Positions 8,548 through 15,837 of a DNA stretch of 64,000 nt are shown piece by piece. The translations under genes and the position numbers were made by a program. The notes under the pieces were generated by a model. It saw only the letters and a program-made list of their open reading frames with translations. It was not told where the DNA came from and made no database searches. Source of the DNA: WLMZ01 sp031410915 (lineage in GTDB: Bacteria; Actinomycetota; Acidimicrobiia; Acidimicrobiales; Ilumatobacteraceae); NCBI GenBank assembly GCA_031410915.1, contig JANNZY010000086.1:6434-70433 (forward strand), in the 5' to 3' direction. Each line of letters opens with the position of its first letter. The stretch's first letter is position 1.

Positions 8548-9168
8548 ATGGCAGTGGTTGTGGTGCTCATCCTCATCGGGCTCGGCATCGTCGGGGCGCT
8601 CGTCTACTTCGCTCGCAAGATCGGCGCATCGCCCGCGCAGAAGACGGCGGTCGACTCGTTCGCGCTGACCGAGCCGTGGCGGCGTCACGTCGCGGCGGCT
8701 GAGTCCGCCGAGCGCCGATTCGCACAGATGATCAAGGCCACCGAGCCCGGGCCGCTGCGCGACCGCCTTGGTGAGATCGCGTCGGGTGTGCAGAAGAGCA
8801 TCCAGGAGTGCTGGCAGATCGCCAAGCGTGGCGAGGAACTGGATGCCACGCTTCGGCGTTTGGACCCGGCGTCACTTCGTCGCCAGCTGGCTGCGGCCAG
8901 CGGCGAGGAGCAGGCGTCGCTCCAGCGTCAGGTGGACTCGGCGGCACGCATCGAGATCACCCGCAACGAGACCGACGAGCGGCTGCGCTTGCTCAATGTG
9001 CGCCTCGGCGAGCTCGTCACGCAGTCGGCCGAGGTCAGCATCGGCATGGACGGCACCCGCGAGCTCGGTGCCGGCGTCGACGCCGTCGTGATGGAGCTGG
9101 AGTCACTGCGCCTCGCGGTGCAGGATTTCAGCCCGGCACCGCCGAAAGAGTCACCCGGCGCAGCGTGA
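8548..9168 (+). CDS. Single-pass membrane protein with coiled coil, unknown function
   Basis: I do not recognise a family for this 206-residue protein. One N-terminal membrane helix (about residues 2-22, rich in Val, Leu and Ile) is followed by a charged, Ala/Arg/Glu-rich helical region (about 45-195) with heptad character, suggesting a membrane-anchored coiled coil. The tail is Pro-rich. ATG 8548 is preceded at 6 nt by TACCCT (-10) and directly by a G-run; the frame is open nine codons further up, but the sequence there is not protein-like. It follows aguA by 48 nt and may be a separate transcript. Confidence 0.65.
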   Translation: MAVVVVLILIGLGIVGALVYFARKIGASPAQKTAVDSFALTEPWRRHVAAAESAERRFAQMIKATEPGPLRDRLGEIASGVQKSIQECWQIAKRGEELDATLRRLDPASLRRQLAAASGEEQASLQRQVDSAARIEITRNETDERLRLLNVRLGELVTQSAEVSIGMDGTRELGAGVDAVVMELESLRLAVQDFSPAPPKESPGAA

Positions 9169-9174
9169 TTCGGA

Positions 9175-10545
9175 TCAGATCGGCGCTTGCGACTCCGAGG
9201 CCGTCTCCAGGAGGCGCATCAGGTGCAGCACGGCAACATCACCGTGTTGCGGCCCGACGATCTGCAGCCCGACGGGCAGGCCGGTGGCGCTCGTACCCAC
9301 CGGCATCGTGCCCGCAGGTGAGCGGGTCAGGTTGAACGCGTAGGTCGACTTGACGAAGTTCGTGTCGTCGCCGTCGGTGCCGACCACGACCGGATCGGCG
9401 GACAGTGTGGGTGTCAGCAGCAGGTCGAAGTCCTCGAACAGCGTGGCAAGTCGAACGTTCATCCGGTGGCACTCGTCTTCGGCCTCGATGATCTGCTGCG
9501 CCGTGAACCCGTCGGCGATGGCGAGGTACGACGCGACGATCGGGTCCATCAGCGACCGGTCTCGATCACCGACCGTGCGCTTCTCGTAGCTGGCGACGAG
9601 CGTCAGCCACGTGAAGACCGGGTCGATCTCGAACACGGAGTCGACCTCGACGATCTCGATGCCCTGCGCAGCCAGCCCCTCGGCGGCCATGCCGCATTCG
9701 TGCACGAGCTGCGGGTCCACATCGGCGTAACCGAGCGTCGGGCTCCATGCGATCCGCTTCGGCATCGGTTGCTGCGCGACCGCCCGGGTCCACGGCATTG
9801 GAGGCGCGGGCAGCGAACGAAGATCAGTCGGGTGCGGGCCGACGATCACGTCGAGCACGCGAAGCAACTCGTCGACAGTGCGGGTCAGCACACCACGGGT
9901 CGTGACAGCCGGCCAGTCGACCGGGTTGGGGCCACCGTCGGGCACGCGGCCGAGCGACGGCTTGAAACCAGGCAGCCCGCACGCCGCAGCCGGGATGCGG
10001 ATGGAACCCCCGCCGTCCGAGGCCGTTGCCAGGGGCACCATGCCGGCGGCGACCGCTGCCGCTGAGCCCCCCGACGAACCGCCCGGCGTGCGATCGGTGT
10101 TCAGCGGGTTGCGGGTGACGCCGAACAGCAGGTTGTCGCAGACGCCCTTGGCGGCGAGTTCGGGCGTGTTCGTCTTGCCGACGACCACGCAGCCGGCTGC
10201 CTTCAACCGAGCGACCAGGACCGAGTCGCCGGTCGCGAGCGGTGCGTCGGCCCACAGCCGCGACCCAAAGGTGGTGCGGTAGCCGGCGGTGTCCTCGGTG
10301 TCCTTCACCGCGAGAGGTACCCCAGCCAGCGGACCAACGTCATCACCCACGGCGATTCGTGCGTCGATCTCCGCGGCATCGCGCCGGGCCCGATCCGCGT
10401 CGACCGCCACGAACGCGTTCAGCGGCCCATCCCGCCCGTCGATCGCGGCGAGCGCCTCGTCCACGACCTCCGCGGCGCGACGCCGCCTCGCGGTCACATC
10501 GGCAGCAATCGAGATCAGAGAAGCGTCGGCCACGTCCGCCATCAT
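9175..10545 (-). CDS. Amidase signature family enzyme
   Basis: This 456-residue enzyme of the amidase signature family hydrolyses amide bonds through a Ser-cisSer-Lys triad. The Lys lies in PLAVKDTED near residue 81. The signature GGSSGGSAAAVAAGMVPLA is followed by the nucleophile segment DGGGSIRIPA. The frame extends 17 codons upstream to 10596, but those residues are encoded by an intergenic repeat, so I choose ATG 10545 (a second ATG follows at 10542). Substrate is unknown; it lacks the usual gatB/gatC neighbours, so it is not assigned as GatA. Confidence 0.88.
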   Translation of the reverse strand: MMADVADASLISIAADVTARRRRAAEVVDEALAAIDGRDGPLNAFVAVDADRARRDAAEIDARIAVGDDVGPLAGVPLAVKDTEDTAGYRTTFGSRLWADAPLATGDSVLVARLKAAGCVVVGKTNTPELAAKGVCDNLLFGVTRNPLNTDRTPGGSSGGSAAAVAAGMVPLATASDGGGSIRIPAAACGLPGFKPSLGRVPDGGPNPVDWPAVTTRGVLTRTVDELLRVLDVIVGPHPTDLRSLPAPPMPWTRAVAQQPMPKRIAWSPTLGYADVDPQLVHECGMAAEGLAAQGIEIVEVDSVFEIDPVFTWLTLVASYEKRTVGDRDRSLMDPIVASYLAIADGFTAQQIIEAEDECHRMNVRLATLFEDFDLLLTPTLSADPVVVGTDGDDTNFVKSTYAFNLTRSPAGTMPVGTSATGLPVGLQIVGPQHGDVAVLHLMRLLETASESQAPI

Positions 10546-10640
10546 GCCCGACCCCGCGCGCCGGATGTTGCCGCTGTGGGCGGCGTGTTCGGCCACGCGG
10601 GGCCGGTGCGCGGTGAGCGTGCTGGATGTTGCCGGTGTCA
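10546..10640. repeat. Intergenic repeat with GGCAACATCC cores
   Basis: On the minus strand two copies of GGCAACATCC followed by A/GGC.CG occur (around 10563-10572 and 10625-10634), separated by a GC-rich stretch containing a CCGCGTGGCCG segment. The same core heads each unit of the 50-nt array at 28.8 kb and resembles the GCAACATC tails in the 2.3-kb array. It lies between the amidase start and the gpgS stop. Confidence 0.5.
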
Positions 10641-10654
10641 GGGGCGGAATTCGG

Positions 10655-11542
10655 TCAGGTGTCGTCGCGGACGGACCAGATCGGGGGGCGTTCGTCGAGG
10701 TTCAAGGGCTCGGCGACACCGTTGGGGCGCCACAGGGCGAGTTGGTCGTCGGCGAAGGCTTTGTCGGCACCGACGCGGGTCAGCAGCGTGGCGATCACTT
10801 CGGCGGCTTGCACCCCGAGGCGGTCCAGGGTCTGATGGCGATGGTGGCGCTCGCCGACATCGACTTGGGCAATGGTGCCAGCACCGAAGCGATCGGCGAT
10901 GTCGGCCAGCATTGCGATCTCGACACCCCAACCCTGCACGAACGGGATCTGCTCCATCACAGTGCGGCGACCGGCGAACTCGCCGCTGAGCGGCTGGTGC
11001 AACCCGGTCAGCTCGGGGAGGAACAGGCTCAACATCGGTCGCGCGACCAGTTCGGTGGTCCGGCCGCCGCCGCCGAGATCTGTGGGGCGGTGGTAGCTGG
11101 CCTTGACGAGATGCACGTCGTCGGTGGTCAGCAGCGGCATCAACAACCGCACCACCCAGCTCGGCTCGACGCTGGTGACGTCGCCGTCGCACCAGACCAC
11201 GAAGTCGCCGGTGCTGACCGCGAGCGTGGCCCACAGCGCGTTGCCCTTGCCACGTCCCTCACCGAAGACGTCGTTGACCGTGTTGATCGACACGACCGTC
11301 GCGCCGTGTGCCGCAGCGATCGCCGCGGAGTCGTCGGTGGAGTTGTCGTCGACCACGATCAGTTCGTCGACGAGACCGGAGTCAGGCGACACCAGCGAGG
11401 TCTGCAGCATGCGCACGAGTCGGCCGATCGTGGCCGCCTCGTTGCGACACGGGATGCACACGCTGACCGTGCGGCCGCGCTTGGCTGCGATCGCGTCTGC
11501 GACCGAGAAGCACGACGCGTCGAACGTGCGGACTGCACTCAC
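10655..11542 (-). CDS. gpgS: Glucosyl-3-phosphoglycerate synthase
   Basis: This 295-residue GT81-type glycosyltransferase makes glucosyl-3-phosphoglycerate from an NDP-glucose donor and 3-phosphoglycerate. The product feeds glucosylglycerate or methylglucose polysaccharide synthesis. Visible features are the start of the GT-A fold (SVCIPCRNEAATIG), VVDDNSTDDS, the metal-binding region around WCDGDV, and VQGWGVEIAMLADI, all typical of GpgS. The start is GTG 11542, 7 nt after a TACCCT -10 box (11550-11555 in reverse). It is divergent from a folP2-like gene with only 44 bp between starts, the same partner that flanks gpgS in mycobacteria. Confidence 0.88.
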   Translation of the reverse strand: MSAVRTFDASCFSVADAIAAKRGRTVSVCIPCRNEAATIGRLVRMLQTSLVSPDSGLVDELIVVDDNSTDDSAAIAAAHGATVVSINTVNDVFGEGRGKGNALWATLAVSTGDFVVWCDGDVTSVEPSWVVRLLMPLLTTDDVHLVKASYHRPTDLGGGGRTTELVARPMLSLFLPELTGLHQPLSGEFAGRRTVMEQIPFVQGWGVEIAMLADIADRFGAGTIAQVDVGERHHRHQTLDRLGVQAAEVIATLLTRVGADKAFADDQLALWRPNGVAEPLNLDERPPIWSVRDDT

Positions 11543-11549
11543 GTGGCTG

Positions 11550-11578
11550 AGGGTAGATGGAGTCACGACCAATAACCT
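11550..11578. promoter_or_regulatory. Back-to-back -10 boxes of gpgS and folP2
   Basis: TACCCT on the minus strand (11550-11555) lies 7 nt before the gpgS GTG. TAACCT on the plus strand (11573-11578) lies 8 nt before GTG 11587. Both starts appear leaderless, and the two promoters must overlap within about 45 bp, so the genes are probably co-regulated or mutually interfering. Confidence 0.5.
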
Positions 11579-11586
11579 CGCTGGGC

Positions 11587-12336
11587 GTGGAACTGTTTGC
11601 CGTGCTCAACGCCTCGCCAGACTCGCTGAACACGGATTCGATCGTCTCCGACGTGGCCTCTGGGCTGGGTCGGGCCAGGCGGGTGTTGGCCGACGGTGCC
11701 GATGGCCTGGACCTCGGTGGGCAGGGCAGCACCGACGCGGCAACGGTGGTCGGTTGGCACACCGAATGGGAACGCCTCGAGGCGCTGGTGCCGGCGCTGG
11801 CGGCGCTGCGTGTTCCGCTCAGCGTCGACACGTGGCGGCCCGAGGTCGCTCGTCGGGCGCTGGAAGCCGGCGCGAATGTGATCAACGCCGCGGATGGCAT
11901 GCAGACCGACGAGATGTGGAAGGTGGCCGCCGACTTCGAGGTGCCGATCGTGGTGCCGTTCCTGTCCGGCCCGAACCCGCGCGAGATGAGTCACGTCGAG
12001 ACCGACCCCATCGAGGCGCTGATCGAGTTCTTCGAGGCCCGCCTCGCCGACGCCGACCGCTTCGGCATGCGCCGCCGTTGCATCATCGACCCGGGCACCG
12101 GCTTCGCGCCGAGCAACTGGCCGTGGGAAGACCGCTACCGATACCAGAAGATCGTGTACTCCAACCTCGACGCGCTGCGCCGCTGGGACCTGCCGCTGTA
12201 CATCGCGCTGCCGTGGAAGGACACGCCCCAGCACTGGGAGCTGATGGAGATCGTGCTCCGCCAGCAACCCGAGTACGGGCGCGTCCATTACCCGAAGCTC
12301 GTTCGCGACCTCGAGCGCGAGCTCGGGGTCGGGTAA
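11587..12336 (+). CDS. folP2: Dihydropteroate synthase-like protein (FolP2 type)
   Basis: This 249-residue TIM-barrel protein is related to dihydropteroate synthase. It begins LFAVLNASPDSLNTDS, matching the NVTPDSF start of DHPS, and has GADGLDLGGQGST, LSVDTWRPEVARRAL and INAADG at the right places. However, the C-terminal substrate loop is replaced by IALPWKDTPQHW and no SRK-type motif is seen, as in mycobacterial FolP2, which is reported to lack DHPS activity. The start could be ATG 11557 or GTG 11587; I favour the latter because of the TAACCT box 8 nt upstream. Its role may lie in the gpgS pathway rather than in folate synthesis. Confidence 0.75.
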   Translation: MELFAVLNASPDSLNTDSIVSDVASGLGRARRVLADGADGLDLGGQGSTDAATVVGWHTEWERLEALVPALAALRVPLSVDTWRPEVARRALEAGANVINAADGMQTDEMWKVAADFEVPIVVPFLSGPNPREMSHVETDPIEALIEFFEARLADADRFGMRRRCIIDPGTGFAPSNWPWEDRYRYQKIVYSNLDALRRWDLPLYIALPWKDTPQHWELMEIVLRQQPEYGRVHYPKLVRDLERELGVG

Positions 12337-12366
12337 CGCTGGAACACGAACCACGCCGGCTCGAAC

Positions 12367-13218
12367 TCAGTACAACTCGTCGAGCGGGCCGAGCGGCGCA
12401 ATCGCATCCGCCGGCAGCGTGGTGTCCCAACCGTCGGGGCACAGCTCGGGGGCCACCTCGGCCAGCGGCGTCAGCACGAACCGACGCTCGCCGTAGCGCG
12501 GGTGGGGGATCGTCAGCTCGGTGCTGCTGATGGTCATGTCGTCGTAGAACAGCAAGTCGACGTCCAGGGTGCGCGGCCCCCAGTGGACGACTCGTTGGCG
12601 CAACGCGAGTGATTCGATGCGCTGGCAGCGACGCAGCATCGCGAACGGGTCGAGGGAGGTCTCCACGGCGACGACCATGTTGAGGTACGCGCCCTGGTTG
12701 TCCGGCCCGCCGACGGGGGCGGTCTCGAAGACCTGCGACTGCGAGATCAGGCTGCTGCCCAGTTCCGCAACCGCGAGCTTGAGATAGCCGACGCGGTCGC
12801 CGAGGTTCGTGCCGAGCGCGACGATGGCACGATGGCTGGTGCGAGGCGGGATCTGTAGTTCGGCTCGCGTACGGCGGATGCGGACTGCGGTGAACTGGAT
12901 GTCCTCCGGGATCGGCGGGCGCAGCTTGCGGACGACCACCTCCACGGCCTCGACGCGGTCGAACGTCAGTGCGTCCTCGGCGATGCGATGCACGAGTCGC
13001 TCGAGGAGTTCGTCCTTCGACTCACGGGCAATCGTCGCGGCGCGCTCGGAGACGAGGCCGTAGTGCGCGGTGTCGGCGAGGTCGTCGCTGGAACCGGCGT
13101 CGCGCAGGTCGCCTTCGAGGACGATGTCGAACTCGAGCGGCTGGGCAGACTCACGCTCGTGGGAAAGCACGCCGACCAGCGTCATGACCCGCAGGCCGGT
13201 GATCTCGATTCTGTCCAT
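12367..13218 (-). CDS. folBK: FolB-FolK fusion (dihydroneopterin aldolase / HPPK)
   Basis: This 283-residue protein joins two consecutive folate-pathway enzymes. Residues 1-120 are dihydroneopterin aldolase, which makes 6-hydroxymethyl-dihydropterin (MDRIEITGLRVMTLVGVL; later LLERLVHRIAEDAL). Residues 128-283 are hydroxymethyldihydropterin pyrophosphokinase (IVALGTNLGDRVGYL, FETAPVGGPDNQGAYLNMV, GPRTLDVDLLFYDD, IPHPRYGERRFVL). All FolK ATP/pterin motifs look intact. I use ATG 13218, where the aldolase domain begins; upstream codons have no homology signal. It is convergent with the folP2-like gene with 30 nt between stops. Confidence 0.93.
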   Translation of the reverse strand: MDRIEITGLRVMTLVGVLSHERESAQPLEFDIVLEGDLRDAGSSDDLADTAHYGLVSERAATIARESKDELLERLVHRIAEDALTFDRVEAVEVVVRKLRPPIPEDIQFTAVRIRRTRAELQIPPRTSHRAIVALGTNLGDRVGYLKLAVAELGSSLISQSQVFETAPVGGPDNQGAYLNMVVAVETSLDPFAMLRRCQRIESLALRQRVVHWGPRTLDVDLLFYDDMTISSTELTIPHPRYGERRFVLTPLAEVAPELCPDGWDTTLPADAIAPLGPLDELY

Positions 13219-13406
13219 TCGGGCAGCACCCCTTCTGTGTGAAGCAGAACGAAGCGACAACCCCGATGCTGCAGCAGGCATTCCCGACGCCGCGAACCTA
13301 TCCGAGAATTCCAGGTGAACTCAGTCCAGATCGAATGTCACATCCTCAAGTGTCTCACGACGCATGACCGCCAACGAACGTGGCTCGATGCGGCGTCTTT
13401 GGCTGC

Positions 13407-14603
13407 CTAGATGCAGACTTCCGTGAGCGGAGGGAAGCCGTTGAAGCCGATACTGCTGTAGGTGGTGGTGTACGCCCCGGCGGACAGGATGTCGACCATG
13501 TCGCCCTCGTCGAGCGCTATCGGCAACTCGTAGCCACTCTTCTCGTACAGCACGTCGGCACTGTCGCACGTCGGTCCGGCGATGACGACCGGGCCGGTGG
13601 TACCGCCGTCGTGCGGGGTGCGCAGGCGATAGCGGATCGCTTCCTCCATCGTCTCGGCCAGGCCGTGGAACTTGCCGCAGTCGAGGTAGACCCATCGCTC
13701 GTGGTCGAATGGCGAGCGGCGCGACACGAGCACCACTTCGCTGCGCAGTACACCTGCGTCGGCCACCATGTAGCGACCGGGCTCGATCATCACCTCGGTC
13801 AATGGGCGATCGCCGCCGACCGGGAACCACGTCTCCAGGGCGCGGCTCACGGCCGCGCCGTAGGACTCGATGCCCGGGGTGTGTTCGCGATACGTGCCCG
13901 GAAATCCGCCGCCGAGGTTGAGAAACGTCGGGTTCGCGCCGCGCTCGCGGGCGCGGTCGGTCAGCCGGGCAACCACTTCGAGCGTGTCGTCCCACGCATC
14001 CAGGTCGCGCTGCTGTGAGCCGACGTGGAACGAGACCCCGCTCTCCATGCCGGCCTCGGCGGCCATCACGAGGAGCCGCTCGACGTCGGGCGATTCGCAT
14101 CCGAACTTGCGCGACAGCGGCCAATCGGCACCACCGCATTCGTGCCGCAACCGCACGCACACAGATGCGCCGGGCGCGGCCTCGGCCACCTTCGTCAACT
14201 CCGGCTCAGCGTCGACCGTGAAGCGCATGACACCGACCGATGCGGCGTACTCGATGTCGCGGCGTTTCTTGATCGTGTTGCCGTAGGAGATGTCGGCCGG
14301 AGACACGCCGGCCAGGAGGCAGCGGTCGATCTCCGCCGGACTTGCAACGTCGAACGCGGAGCCGAGCGCGGCGAGACGCTCGATGATCGCCATCGCCGGG
14401 TTGGCCTTCACCGCGTAGTACGGCCGGGCCGCGGGCAGCGAGGCGACGAGTTGGTTGTAGCGCTGCTCGACGACATCGACGTCGATCACGACGAACGGCG
14501 TCGCGATTGTGGTCTCGCGCAGGAAGGTGTCGATCTTCGGGTTGCCAGTGGCGGGGCCGCTCAGGGACGCGTCGACGTTGACGGTGGGGGTGCTCACGTT
14601 CAC
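13407..14603 (-). CDS. Ornithine/lysine decarboxylase-type enzyme (PLP fold III)
   Basis: This 398-residue group IV decarboxylase of alanine-racemase-like fold probably converts ornithine (or lysine) to putrescine (or cadaverine). PLP is bound by the Lys in YYAVKANP. Other typical motifs are FDVASPAEI, FHVGSQ, LNLGGGFPG, IEPGRYMVADAG and GPTCDSAD with the catalytic Cys, and a C-terminal FNGFPP. No signal peptide is present. It gives a second route to putrescine next to aguAB. The start is a GTG; a TATGGT -10-like box lies 9 nt upstream. The substrate (ornithine versus lysine) is not decided by sequence alone. Confidence 0.87.
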   Translation of the reverse strand: MNVSTPTVNVDASLSGPATGNPKIDTFLRETTIATPFVVIDVDVVEQRYNQLVASLPAARPYYAVKANPAMAIIERLAALGSAFDVASPAEIDRCLLAGVSPADISYGNTIKKRRDIEYAASVGVMRFTVDAEPELTKVAEAAPGASVCVRLRHECGGADWPLSRKFGCESPDVERLLVMAAEAGMESGVSFHVGSQQRDLDAWDDTLEVVARLTDRARERGANPTFLNLGGGFPGTYREHTPGIESYGAAVSRALETWFPVGGDRPLTEVMIEPGRYMVADAGVLRSEVVLVSRRSPFDHERWVYLDCGKFHGLAETMEEAIRYRLRTPHDGGTTGPVVIAGPTCDSADVLYEKSGYELPIALDEGDMVDILSAGAYTTTYSSIGFNGFPPLTEVCI

Positions 14604-14863
14604 AAGGACGGCACCATACGGAGTGGAAATACCGTCGTCTACTGCCGAATTCGTCAGTCAGTGGCGGCTGCTTCGTCAATCAACCGGCCCTGATCGGCCC
14701 GACAGCGCGCATGCGCTCGTCGTCCTCGCCGCGTCGAGAGCGAATCGCTCGCCGGTGGTCACGCTCACGGCTGAATCGATCGCGGCGACGAGAGCCCGTC
14801 GACCCGGGGCCGCTCGCGAAGGCTGTGCGCTGTGCGTTCGGGATCGACGGCCGGACACCCGCA

Positions 14864-15793
14864 TCAGGCCTCGATCGTGTCGATCTCCTCGACCGTCTCG
14901 ACGATCTCGATGGTCTCCGTGCCGTCGCGCCACATGCCGCGGTGACGGTCGAGCGCAGCGTTCGCTTCGACGCCGACGAGCGCGACCATCGCGTGCAGGC
15001 TGAGCCAGCTGAGCAGCGCGATGACGGTCGCGAACGATCCGTACACCGGGTTCGCCCGGGTGATCGCGCGCTGCACGAGGGTGGTGCCGATCACCTGCAG
15101 GATCGAGAACGCGATGCCTGCGGCGATCGCTCCGGGCAGCAACTGGCGGCGATTCAGTCGCCGCGCCGTCAGCACCCGGTACGCGGCCATCAGCACCGCG
15201 ATGTTGACGGCGACGGCGGCCAGCACGAGCAGTCCACGGCTCAGCCATGACGTTCCGCTGACGCTGATCAAGCCGGTCAGGATCGCGCTGCCGACCTGGG
15301 CCAGACCGACCACACCGATGCCCATCAGGGCCCGGAGGCGCAGCTTCGCGACGTTGGGCCGTTCGTTCTCGGGGATCTCCCAGATGTCGTTCATCGCGTT
15401 CTGTGTGGCGACGAACGCCTTCGTTCCGGCCCACAGCGCAGTGAGCACACCGACCACCAAGACAACGGTGTTGCCCTTCAATCGGCTTGGGTCCTCGGCG
15501 AGCTGCTCGCCGATGAACGGCAGGTTGGCGAACGCCGAGTTCTCGATGCGCGTCCGCAGCGCGCTGTCGCCCTCCAGCAGGAAGCCAAGGATCGTGGTCA
15601 TCACGACGAGCAACGGGAAGACCGACAAGAAGCCGTAGTGGGCGAGCAGCGCGGCGTTACGCCCGGTCTTGTGGCGCACGAAACCGTCGAGACCACTGAA
15701 CACGAAGTCGACCGTGCGGTTGCGTTGTCGCAGCCGCAACACGAAACCCTTCTGCGTCCACGTCGGTGTCGGCATGATCACCTGCGCGTCCAT
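14864..15793 (-). CDS. YihY/BrkB family inner membrane protein
   Basis: This 309-residue polytopic membrane protein of the YihY/virulence factor BrkB family has about six helices. The N-terminal segment NAALLAHYGFLSVFPLLVVM is typical of the family, as are LWAGTKAFVATQNAMNDIW in the middle and YGSFATVIALLSWLSLHA near the end. The acidic tail is variable. ATG 15793 follows a TAGCTT -10 box (15801-15806 in reverse) by 7 nt; three more codons are open upstream. The molecular function of the family is not settled. The 260-bp stretch between this gene and the decarboxylase start holds nothing I can support. Confidence 0.85.
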   Translation of the reverse strand: MDAQVIMPTPTWTQKGFVLRLRQRNRTVDFVFSGLDGFVRHKTGRNAALLAHYGFLSVFPLLVVMTTILGFLLEGDSALRTRIENSAFANLPFIGEQLAEDPSRLKGNTVVLVVGVLTALWAGTKAFVATQNAMNDIWEIPENERPNVAKLRLRALMGIGVVGLAQVGSAILTGLISVSGTSWLSRGLLVLAAVAVNIAVLMAAYRVLTARRLNRRQLLPGAIAAGIAFSILQVIGTTLVQRAITRANPVYGSFATVIALLSWLSLHAMVALVGVEANAALDRHRGMWRDGTETIEIVETVEEIDTIEA

Positions 15794-15837
15794 CCGACCC
15801 AAGCTAGCCAGGCGGACCCGAGTACGTTTCAGGCCGA

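Noticed and set aside
14676..14862. Small minus-strand gene after the YihY gene
   Set aside because: The possible 62-residue peptide has no family, no ribosome binding site and ordinary antisense-like composition.
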